Shown in pieces: positions 56,120-64,000 of a stretch of DNA of 64,000 bases; the stretch's first letter is position 1; each line of letters starts with the position of its first letter. Location: contig NZ_FOGB01000009.1 of NCBI RefSeq assembly GCF_900111095.1, positions 99,012 through 163,011 on the forward strand. Direction: 5' to 3'. A model generated the notes under the pieces. That model had not been told where the DNA came from. It saw nothing but the letters and a program-made list of their open reading frames with translations, and made no database searches. The stretch is from Amphritea atlantica (GTDB lineage Bacteria > Pseudomonadota > Gammaproteobacteria > Pseudomonadales > Balneatricaceae). The position numbers were made by a program, and so were the translations under genes.

Positions 56120-57103
56120 TCAAGAATATTTTTCTTTCATCGCTTTCAGCACATTATATAAATCTAAAGTCTTTATCTGAGTTGAACCTGAGGCAATTTC
56201 ACAATTATCACGCCCCGATATGATCAATACAATAGGTTCCTTTGCTGAACTAAATCTCCCATTAAGGCTAAAATAAATCTGCTCTATCTCAGACCATCTA
56301 ATCGGCTCATTTGAATATTTATAAACAATAATCCCATCTTTACTAACTTTAGCGATGTCATTAAAAATAGACTTTAATTTATATGCATATTTATAAGTCT
56401 TTAAGAGACCAAGAAATATCAGTGGGGAAAATGTTACAGCCAAGATAAGGCCAAACTTATTAAATAAAAAAATGTATCCCAAGCCACACACCAAAAAAAC
56501 CATAGCCATTAAATATAAAAAATCAATCCGACTAGCCTTAACCAAAAATACATCACCATTTATATCATCCAAATATCCACTAATAAAAATCTTATTCTTA
56601 AAATCAATATAGACATGATAAACACCAACAAAAAACATTAAGAGAAAAAGTGTTAATAAAAAATAATCATAGTTGATACCCTCTCGATAGTTAAGCATTA
56701 ACTCCGACGGCTTCAATATTTCTATATAGCTTCCATCTGTTAACGTCTCTATTTTGCAGATCTGATCTCTATAATTAATACCAACTCGGATCTCTTCTCC
56801 CAAGTGCCGATATTTCAATCTCCATATAGTATTATGCGGTAACCAATGATCATACTCAGTTCGATAAACAGTATTACCATCACTATTAACCAACTTTAGT
56901 TTAACTAAATTTACAGCTCTATGGCGACGTTCCTCCTGAATATCGATTAACGTATAGTTTTTATAGTCCAGGTCGCTTTCATCATAATCTGCCGGTATTT
57001 TCATCCATAGCGTATATATCCATGGACCGCAGAGAGCAACAATCACAAGAAACTGAAAAACAGACTTTAAAAAAAGAGAGATCAACTTTTGACATCCTGT
57101 CAC
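56120..57103 (-). CDS. Orphan AT-rich membrane protein
   Basis: 327 residues. A membrane helix at about 12-32 is followed by a domain of about 110 residues outside (with RTEYDHWLPHNTIWRLKYRH), three more helices (about 143-165, 190-212, 214-235) and a C-terminal cytoplasmic part of about 85 residues. I do not recognise a family. The gene is clearly richer in A and T than its neighbours and is bordered on both sides by hairpin-repeat modules, which points to acquisition from elsewhere (inference). Confidence 0.65.
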   Translation of the reverse strand: MTGCQKLISLFLKSVFQFLVIVALCGPWIYTLWMKIPADYDESDLDYKNYTLIDIQEERRHRAVNLVKLKLVNSDGNTVYRTEYDHWLPHNTIWRLKYRHLGEEIRVGINYRDQICKIETLTDGSYIEILKPSELMLNYREGINYDYFLLTLFLLMFFVGVYHVYIDFKNKIFISGYLDDINGDVFLVKASRIDFLYLMAMVFLVCGLGYIFLFNKFGLILAVTFSPLIFLGLLKTYKYAYKLKSIFNDIAKVSKDGIIVYKYSNEPIRWSEIEQIYFSLNGRFSSAKEPIVLIISGRDNCEIASGSTQIKTLDLYNVLKAMKEKYS

Positions 57104-57162
57104 TAAAATTCACTGATTCGATAACGTACCAGAGGGAGCGATATTCTTGCAAGTGACAACTC

Positions 57163-57203
57163 GTATCGCCAAGCGATGCGGGTCTTGCGCTCTGCGCGGT
57201 TTA
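57163..57203. repeat. Hairpin repeat (GNA-triloop family), cluster 8
   Basis: GTATCGCCAAGCGATGC (57163-57179), a member with loop CAA and one stem mismatch, followed by the GGGTCTTGCGCTCTGCGCG module also present at 55880. Confidence 0.75.
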
Positions 57204-57292
57204 TCGCCGTGAGGTACCCAGAGGGCATGCCATCGCGCCTCCTACAAAACCTCCCCGCTTTTTCTAGCGAGTCACGCAGTGACGTTCTGGCA
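57204..57292. repeat. 89-bp composite repeat, copy 3
   Basis: Starts TCGCCGTGAGGTACCCAGAG and ends in hairpin GTCACGCAGTGAC (57271-57283) and GTTCTGGCAA, then continues into the next hairpin. Confidence 0.85.
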
Positions 57293-57293
57293 A

Positions 57294-57364
57294 GTGGCGA
57301 AGCCACGTCTAACAACTAGCAAGCGCAGCGTTCTGGACAAAGAAAAGCTACGCTTTTCTTTGTC
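57294..57364. repeat. Hairpin repeats running into rlmB
   Basis: GTGGCGAAGCCAC (57294-57306), then a short AGCGCAGCGTT relic, and a 13-bp inverted repeat at 57336-57364 (GACAAAGAAAAGC / GCTTTTCTTTGTC, loop TAC). The last one overlaps the final codons and stop of rlmB. Confidence 0.85.
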
Positions 57365-58088
57365 TTACCGCTTCAAACAGACACACCCCTGTCGCCACCG
57401 ATACGTTCAGCGAGGAGACCTCCCCTGCCATATCGATTTTTACCAGGAAATCGCAGTGTTCACGGGTGAGGCGGCGCATCCCCTGGCCTTCGGCGCCCAT
57501 CACCAGGGCCATTGGGCCTTTCAGGTCGGCATCGTAGATCAGGGTGTCCGCTTCGCCAGCGGTGCCGGTAATCCAGACTCCCCGCTGTTGAAGATCTTTC
57601 AGGGTGCGGGCCAGGTTGGTCACCAGCACATAGGGGATGACTTCAGCGGCACCGCAGGCCACTTTGCTGGCGGTGGCATTCAACGGGGCTGATTTGTCTT
57701 TCGGCGCGATCACCGCGTGGACACCAGCGGCATCCGCGGTACGCAAGCAGGCGCCCAGATTGTGGGGGTCCGTGACGCCATCCAGCACCAGCAGAAACGC
57801 GGGCTCTTCCAGCTTATCGAGCATCGCCTCAAGAAACTGTTCGTTCTTCGCCTGAATCGGTTCGCAGGCGACCACAACCCCCTGATGTACTCCGTCCTGC
57901 GCCATATTGTCCAGCTCTTTACGGCTGACCCACTCGACAGTGATCTTTTTCTCTGCCGCCAGATCCAGTAGTTTCTGCATCCGGGCATCGACACGCCCTT
58001 TCAGAACCCACATCCCTTTAACCCGCTTGCTGTCTCGTTGCAGGGTGGTGGTAGCCGCGTGGATACCGAAGATATATTCAGGACGCAT
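57348..58088 (-). CDS. rlmB: 23S rRNA (guanosine-2'-O)-methyltransferase RlmB
   Basis: 246 residues from the ATG at 58088, which gives the family start MRPEYIFGIHAA; an in-frame ATG four codons earlier is possible. SpoU-type knot motifs are present: LDGVTDPHNLGACLRTADAAG (motif 1), LVMGAEGQGMRRL (motif 2) and IDMAGEVSSLNVSVATGVCLFE (motif 3). It methylates Gm2251 in the 23S peptidyl-transferase region. It overlaps the end of hemH by 11 bases. The last residues (RQRKA) are encoded inside a hairpin repeat. Confidence 0.93.
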   Translation of the reverse strand: MRPEYIFGIHAATTTLQRDSKRVKGMWVLKGRVDARMQKLLDLAAEKKITVEWVSRKELDNMAQDGVHQGVVVACEPIQAKNEQFLEAMLDKLEEPAFLLVLDGVTDPHNLGACLRTADAAGVHAVIAPKDKSAPLNATASKVACGAAEVIPYVLVTNLARTLKDLQQRGVWITGTAGEADTLIYDADLKGPMALVMGAEGQGMRRLTREHCDFLVKIDMAGEVSSLNVSVATGVCLFEAVRQRKA

Positions 58089-59124
58089 TCTCTGTCTCAT
58101 TCTGTTCGTTACTGTTACAGGTCTGACAAACCCAGCCGCAACTATTCTGTTTTACCAGTGCCACCAGCAGGCGGATCATCCCGGGGTCGGCGTTCAGTGC
58201 CGGGATATACTGATACTGCTCACCTCCAGCCTGCATGAACACATCCCTGTTTTCCACGGCGATCTCTTCCAGGGTTTCCAGACAATCAGCAGAGAAGGCG
58301 GGACAGATGATCTCAACCTGTTTTGTACCGCTATTAGCAAGTTTCTCAAGGGTTTTATCGGTGTAGGGCTGCAGCCAGGCTTTAGGACCAAAACGGGACT
58401 GAAAGGTGGTCTGCCACTGTCCGTCACTCAGGCCCAGCTCTGTTGCCAGCAGTTCAGAGGTGCGATAACAGTGTTCCGGATAGGGATCACCCTTATCGGC
58501 ATACTCCTGAGGAATGCCATGATAGGAGAGCACCAGTTTACCACTCTCAGGATGCTCTGCGCGGAAGGCCTTAACCGAATCTGCCAGAGCGCGGATATAG
58601 AGCGGATGATCATGATAATCATGAACCACCCGGATATCGGGAAAATTGCGGGTCTTCAGCTGAAAACGGGCGATCTGGTCATAGATCGGTGCGGTAGTGG
58701 TTGCCGAGTACTGGGGATAGAGTGGCAGCACCAGAATCTTGCTGTAACCCGACTCCGTCAGCTCTTCCAGGCGCGCCGTCAGCCCCGGATTGCCATAGGT
58801 CATGGCGGAAAAAACCTGCATATCCTGATCCGGTATCGTTTGTTGCAGCGCCAGTTGCAGCGCGGCCACCTGCTGATTGAGTATCAGCCGCAGGGGGGAA
58901 TCCTGATCCCAGATCGATGCATACAATTTTGCCACCTTACGGGGACGGAAGGTCAGGATAATAGCGTTGAGCACCGTTAACCAGATCAGCCGCATCACCC
59001 CATCGCCCTCTACCACCCGGCGATCTGAGAGAAATTCTTTAAGATAGCGACGCACCGCGGCAGGAGTGGGTTGATCCGGTGAACCTAAATTAACCAGCAG
59101 TATTGCGGTTTTGGGGAGAGACAT
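58078..59124 (-). CDS. hemH: Ferrochelatase
   Basis: 348 residues. The start ILLVNLGSPDQPTPAAVRRYLKEFLSDRRVV, the catalytic His in LVLSYHGIPQEYADKGDPY and the Glu in CPAFSADCLETLEEIA are those of bacterial ferrochelatases. It inserts iron into protoporphyrin IX, the last step of heme synthesis. The C-terminal tail has three Cys (SCGWVCQTC), which might bind an iron-sulfur cluster or zinc; cluster-bearing ferrochelatases are known. Operon with rlmB. Confidence 0.94.
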   Translation of the reverse strand: MSLPKTAILLVNLGSPDQPTPAAVRRYLKEFLSDRRVVEGDGVMRLIWLTVLNAIILTFRPRKVAKLYASIWDQDSPLRLILNQQVAALQLALQQTIPDQDMQVFSAMTYGNPGLTARLEELTESGYSKILVLPLYPQYSATTTAPIYDQIARFQLKTRNFPDIRVVHDYHDHPLYIRALADSVKAFRAEHPESGKLVLSYHGIPQEYADKGDPYPEHCYRTSELLATELGLSDGQWQTTFQSRFGPKAWLQPYTDKTLEKLANSGTKQVEIICPAFSADCLETLEEIAVENRDVFMQAGGEQYQYIPALNADPGMIRLLVALVKQNSCGWVCQTCNSNEQNETENAS

Positions 59125-59177
59125 CTATCTATTTCCGATTACAGGCAAAGCGCTATTATCGCGGAATAACCGGCAAT

Positions 59178-59221
59178 AAAAAACCGCTGTTTTGATTCAG
59201 GGATCAAAGCAACGGTTTTTT
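59178..59221 (-). terminator. Terminator between adk and hemH
   Basis: Imperfect stem (AAAAAACCG and TTTTGAT against ATCAAA and CGGTTTTTT) with a small internal loop, T-runs on both strands, 18 bases beyond the adk stop. Confidence 0.8.
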
Positions 59222-59239
59222 TATATTCACACCAACGGC

Positions 59240-60306
<1,067 letters not shown>

Positions 60307-62913
60307 TTATCCGGTATTGCGCATACCCGCCGAGATACCAGCCATGGTAATCATCAGCGCCTGTTCAAGCCGGGCATCCGGGTGATTGCGGTCGCGATAG
60401 AGCAGTTCTGCCTGCAGAAAGTGCAATGGATCGATATAGGGGTTGCGCACCTCAATCGACTGACGGATCACCGGACTATGCTCCAGCAGCGTCTCCTGTT
60501 GCTTAATCTTTTTCACCAGTTCAATGGTCTTCGCCAGGCGACAGCGCAGATCGGCCCCCAGCACCGCCAGTTCTTCAGACACCAGCCGTTTTTCATAGTA
60601 AGCGGCTATGTTGGCATCTGCCTTGGCCATCACCATCTCCAGCATATCCATATAGGAGCGGAAGAACGGCCAGTCCCTGCGCATCGTCTGCACCAGTTCA
60701 AACTGACCTTTATCCAGTGTCTGCTGCAGGGCGACATCACTGCCCAGCCAGGCTGGCAACATCAGGCGGATCTGTGTCCAGGCAAAGATCCAGGGGATCG
60801 CCCGCAGGCTTTCAACACCCCCATCCGCCTTACGTTTCGCCGGACGACTGCCCAGAGGTAGTTTTGCCAGCTCCTGCTCCGGGGTTGCCGAGCGGAAATA
60901 GGGGACAAACTGAGGATCAAAGCGTACCACATCGCGATAGGCGGTCAGGCCTGCCAGCGACATCTCATCCATCAACTGGCGCCACTCGGGTCTCGGCCCG
61001 GGAGCCGGCGCCAGAGTTGCCTCCAGGGTCGCCGAGGTATACAGCTCGAGATTTCGTACCGCAATCTCCGGCACACCAAACTTGAACCGGATCATCTCAC
61101 CCTGCTCAGTCACCCGCAGACTGCCGGCCACAGACCCAGGGGGCTGTGCCAGAATCGCCGTATGGCTGGGGCCGCCACCACGACCAACCGTGCCGCCACG
61201 GCCGTGAAACAGCGTCAGGTGAACACCGTATTCCTGACATACACTGGTCAGCGCTTCCTGAGCCCGATACTGCCCCCAGGCCGCCGCCAACTGCCCTGCA
61301 TCCTTCGATGAGTCGGAATAACCGATCATGACTTCCTGGTGCCCCCCGGTGTAATCTCTGTACCAGGGGATAGCCAGCAACTGACGGATACAGTTTTCAG
61401 CGTTATCCAGGTCGTCCAACGTTTCAAACAGCGGCGCTACCCGCATATTATGATGGATACCGCTCTCTTTCAGCAGCAGGATAACCGCCAATACATCCGA
61501 TGGCTGACTGGCCATGGAGATAACATAGGATCCCAGAGAGTTCGGTTCTTCCCGGGCGACCACGCTAAAGGTATCCAGTACCTCCTGAACATTCTCCGAG
61601 GGAGACCACTCGCGGGGCAACAGAGGACGCTTCTCCTGTAACTCCTTCAGCAGAAACATCTGCTTATTGGTTTCACTCCACTCGCTGTAACAACCGATAC
61701 CGTAAAAGCCCGTCAGCTCGTCCATCACCTCTGCATGACGATCAGAATTCTGGCGAATATCCAGATTCACCAGAGTCATACCAAAGCACGCCACCCGCCG
61801 TATCGTATCACTCAGCAAACCATCAGCAATCACACTCATATGACAGCTGCGCAACGAGGCATCGATCAGTAACAGGGGTTCCAGCAGTTGCCGGGGATAG
61901 ATATACACCCCCTCTTTTTCCACCGGTCGCCCCTCAAGACGCTCAGTGGTCCAGCGCTTGGTTTGCGTCAGATGGGTGCATACCGTACGCAACAGTTCAC
62001 GGTAGGGCTCAGGATGATCACCCACCCGCTCGCGCAACTCCGCACTACACTCATTCATCGATAGCTCACTGCGCAAGCGGTCAATATCTTTGATATACAG
62101 ATCAGCCGCCATCCAGCGGGACAGCAATAAGACTTTCTCGGTGGTCACGGAGGTAACATTAGGGTTGCCATCACGGTCGCCCCCCATCCAGGAGGCAAAC
62201 CGCACCGGCGAGCTGCTCAGTGGCAGATGTTCACCGGTCGCATCAAACAGTTGCTTATCGATATGCCGCAGGAATACCGGCACCGCCTCCCAAAGGGAGT
62301 TTTCAATCACCGCAAATCCCCACTTCGCTTCATCCACTGGCGTCGGTCTCTGCTTGCGGATGGCGTCTGTGTGCCAGGCCTGGCTGATCAGTTCATGCAG
62401 CCGGTGATACAGGTCTTCTCCCCGATCGATCCTTTGCAGGCATTCGGTAATGGCATCAAACTTCTGGATCAGCGTGCGCCGGTTAACCTCGGTTGGATGG
62501 GCTGTCAGAACCAGCTCAACATCCATATCCCGCACCGCTGCTGCGATCTGCTCTTTTGATAAACCCTGCTGTTGCAACCGGCCGAGCAGGCCACAGAATG
62601 AGTCACTGGTACAGACATCCATAATACCTGAACGACGACGCACCCGATGATGTTCCTCAGCGATATTGGACAGGTTGAGAAATTGAGTAAAGGCTCTGGC
62701 TACCGGCAGAAGATCATCATCCCCCAGCTCACTGAGGGTTTTAAGCAGTTCATCATCGACAGGCTTGCCCGATGATCTGGCCGCCTTGGAAAGCGCCCGG
62801 ATCTTTTCAATTTTATCAAGAAACAGCTGGCCTTTATGCTCAACAATGGTCTGTCCCAGACAGTCACCGAGCATCCGGACATCGTCCCTCAGGTCTTCAT
62901 GAAGCGTTGTCAT
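60307..62913 (-). CDS. ppc: Phosphoenolpyruvate carboxylase
   Basis: 868 residues. Catalytic motifs are intact: VLTAHPTEVNRRT (His, about 135-147), GYSDSSKDAG (about 529-538) and FHGRGGTVGRGGGP (about 559-572), and the C-terminus ends in RNTG as in most bacterial enzymes. It makes oxaloacetate from PEP and bicarbonate to refill the TCA cycle. It is of usual length and stands alone, 98 bases after a small membrane protein gene. Confidence 0.98.
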   Translation of the reverse strand: MTTLHEDLRDDVRMLGDCLGQTIVEHKGQLFLDKIEKIRALSKAARSSGKPVDDELLKTLSELGDDDLLPVARAFTQFLNLSNIAEEHHRVRRRSGIMDVCTSDSFCGLLGRLQQQGLSKEQIAAAVRDMDVELVLTAHPTEVNRRTLIQKFDAITECLQRIDRGEDLYHRLHELISQAWHTDAIRKQRPTPVDEAKWGFAVIENSLWEAVPVFLRHIDKQLFDATGEHLPLSSSPVRFASWMGGDRDGNPNVTSVTTEKVLLLSRWMAADLYIKDIDRLRSELSMNECSAELRERVGDHPEPYRELLRTVCTHLTQTKRWTTERLEGRPVEKEGVYIYPRQLLEPLLLIDASLRSCHMSVIADGLLSDTIRRVACFGMTLVNLDIRQNSDRHAEVMDELTGFYGIGCYSEWSETNKQMFLLKELQEKRPLLPREWSPSENVQEVLDTFSVVAREEPNSLGSYVISMASQPSDVLAVILLLKESGIHHNMRVAPLFETLDDLDNAENCIRQLLAIPWYRDYTGGHQEVMIGYSDSSKDAGQLAAAWGQYRAQEALTSVCQEYGVHLTLFHGRGGTVGRGGGPSHTAILAQPPGSVAGSLRVTEQGEMIRFKFGVPEIAVRNLELYTSATLEATLAPAPGPRPEWRQLMDEMSLAGLTAYRDVVRFDPQFVPYFRSATPEQELAKLPLGSRPAKRKADGGVESLRAIPWIFAWTQIRLMLPAWLGSDVALQQTLDKGQFELVQTMRRDWPFFRSYMDMLEMVMAKADANIAAYYEKRLVSEELAVLGADLRCRLAKTIELVKKIKQQETLLEHSPVIRQSIEVRNPYIDPLHFLQAELLYRDRNHPDARLEQALMITMAGISAGMRNTG

Positions 62914-63011
62914 TCAGTGTCCCCTGTCATCTCTGCGAAGTTCTATTGATACTACATAGTTTGTGCAAAGCACAAATACTATCTTAGTCTCAGTTCGTCA
63001 GCGCCAACGTC

Positions 63012-63398
63012 TTAAAGACCGGTTAACTGCTGCAGTTTCTTCAGGGCTATTTCAACAGTATGCTCATTGGAGTAGCGAATCTCGACCTCCGGCACAGGTG
63101 CACCCTCAAGTAACAGGGCGATGCGAAAGTCGGTTTCAACTTCTGCGCCGGAACGGAAACGGATCTCTGCGTCTTTTAGCTGATCGAAGCTGAGACGCAG
63201 ATATCCACTCGGCACCAGGACCGCCACCTGACGCTGGGAGGTACTGACCAGCAGACCGGGATTGCCTTTAAGATCATCAGAGATCTGGAATCCGGCGCTG
63301 ACCAGCTGTTTGCGCTGCCCATCGATGCGCTGGTAGTTCCAGTACCCCAGCCCAGCCATGACAATCAGCGCGACAATAAACCATTGAAATGATCCCAT
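63012..63398 (-). CDS. Small membrane-anchored hypothetical protein
   Basis: 128 residues with a single N-terminal membrane helix (about 5-20) and a soluble domain of about 100 residues, probably in the cytoplasm or periplasm. It begins 23 bases after the mazG stop and may be its operon partner. I do not recognise the family. Confidence 0.65.
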   Translation of the reverse strand: MGSFQWFIVALIVMAGLGYWNYQRIDGQRKQLVSAGFQISDDLKGNPGLLVSTSQRQVAVLVPSGYLRLSFDQLKDAEIRFRSGAEVETDFRIALLLEGAPVPEVEIRYSNEHTVEIALKKLQQLTGL

Positions 63399-63421
63399 CG
63401 ATTATCTCCCGCGGGCTACGA

Positions 63422-64000
63422 CTAAAGCCCTTTCCGTTTAGCTTCGTCCCACCAGTGGTCCAGCTCATCAAGGGTGAACGCCTGCCAATCTCCAGAGGAG
63501 CGCTCGACCTGGTCTTCAATATAGTTAAAGCGATTGGTAAACTTCTGATTGGTGTAGCGTAGCGCCGTCTCCGGATTAACCCCCATGTGACGGGCCAGAT
63601 TCACCTGAGCAAACAGCAGATCGCCAAGTTCATGCTCCATCTCCAGCTGATCACCGGCAGCGATCGCCTCGCGCAACTCCGCGATCTCCTCCTCGATCTT
63701 ATCCAGCACTGGCAGCACATCCCCCCAGTCAAAACCGACCCGGGCAGCCCTTTTCTGCAATTTTTCAGCCCGGTTGAGTGCCGGTAGAGCCATTGGGATA
63801 TCATCCAGCACCCGGGGTTCCTGATGTGGTTTTTCACCCCGCTCCTCTGCTTTGATCGCTTCCCAGGTCTCCTTGATCTGCTGCTCATCCAACGCCGTGG
63901 AACTGCGCCGACTGGTCAGGGTTCCCCCGGGAAAGACATGAGGGTGACGACGAATCAGTTTCTTTACCAGGGTATCGACGATATCGTCAAAATTATAACC
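63422..64000 (-). CDS. mazG: Nucleoside triphosphate pyrophosphohydrolase MazG (5' end missing)
   Basis: The frame is open from 63422 to the window edge, so only the C-terminal 192 residues are seen (GYNFDDIVDTLVKKLIRRHPHVF... at the edge). The second MazG domain has the metal-binding motif EIAELREAIAAGDQLEMEHELGDLLF. MazG hydrolyses dNTPs and NTPs to monophosphates; in E. coli it also lowers ppGpp effects. The normal length is about 260 residues, so roughly 70 lie outside the window. A TTG at 63892 is not the true start. Confidence 0.93.
   Translation of the reverse strand, partial: GYNFDDIVDTLVKKLIRRHPHVFPGGTLTSRRSSTALDEQQIKETWEAIKAEERGEKPHQEPRVLDDIPMALPALNRAEKLQKRAARVGFDWGDVLPVLDKIEEEIAELREAIAAGDQLEMEHELGDLLFAQVNLARHMGVNPETALRYTNQKFTNRFNYIEDQVERSSGDWQAFTLDELDHWWDEAKRKGL

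Noticed and set aside
57103-57315. 70-codon open frame on the minus strand
   Set aside because: Same reason: a translation of repeat DNA, not a gene.
57907-58980. 357-codon open frame on the plus strand
   Set aside because: It lies antisense to rlmB and hemH, both of which have full family motifs; the translated product is rich in His, Gln and Arg as shadow frames are.

Overview
The window looks like chromosomal DNA of a marine gammaproteobacterium, probably of the Oceanospirillales (Oceanospirillaceae-like, such as Amphritea, Neptunomonas or Marinobacterium). This is inferred from gene content and order (slyX/rsmJ, dusB-fis-purH-purD, aroQ-accB-accC-prmA, prkA-yeaH-spoVR); no database search was possible. 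Most of the window is well-packed housekeeping DNA with clear Shine-Dalgarno sites and intrinsic terminators. I see no prophage, CRISPR array, complete insertion sequence or rRNA.

Layout. 0-0.6 kb: an initiator tRNA gene (minus strand) followed by an array of degenerate copies of its own 3' part, each with a terminator hairpin. 0.7-6.8 kb: a DsbA-family oxidoreductase, a membrane-anchored cold-shock-domain protein, slyX, and a minus-strand run mpl-ubiX-tsaB-uppP-rsmJ (wall recycling, ubiquinone, tRNA t6A, undecaprenyl recycling, rRNA methylation). 7-13 kb: fbp, ppa, DUF808, DUF2956, nitroreductase, LysR regulator and EamA transporter. 13.1-15.7 kb: a MoxR ATPase/VWA pair and a small exported protein. 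15.7-19.7 kb: an accessory stretch with small orphan genes, shuffled intergenic repeats and an EF-hand-like calcium-binding protein. 19.7-24.8 kb: hydroxyacyl-CoA dehydrogenase, upp-uraA, an orphan ParA and DUF2333. 25.1-34.5 kb: aroQ, accBC, prmA, a zinc-ribbon DUF3426 protein, dusB-fis, purH and purD. 34.6-37.4 kb: a convergent TPR protein and L,D-transpeptidase that share a C-terminal domain. 38-42.2 kb: leucine-dehydrogenase-family gene plus E1alpha-E1beta-E2 of a 2-oxoacid dehydrogenase, with no E3. 42.4-47.1 kb: prkA-yeaH-spoVR. 47.2-57.3 kb: hinT, pta-ackA, a dCache-GGDEF-EAL protein, then small orphan and membrane genes separated by many short hairpin repeats. 57.3-64 kb: rlmB, hemH, adk, ppc, a small membrane protein and the 3' part of mazG.

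The most unusual structure is a family of at least 20 short inverted repeats in the gaps between 47.6 and 57.4 kb, with two more near 17.9 kb. Flanks (CTAGCGAGT...ACGTTCTAGC) and a C-GNA-G triloop are conserved while the stem bases change in compensating pairs. They chain into a mosaic, recur as an 89-bp composite at three loci, and run into the ends of coding sequences. The second is the initiator-tRNA tail array, which resembles in layout the tRNA-tail repeats downstream of E. coli tyrT. Both deserve a genome-wide search.
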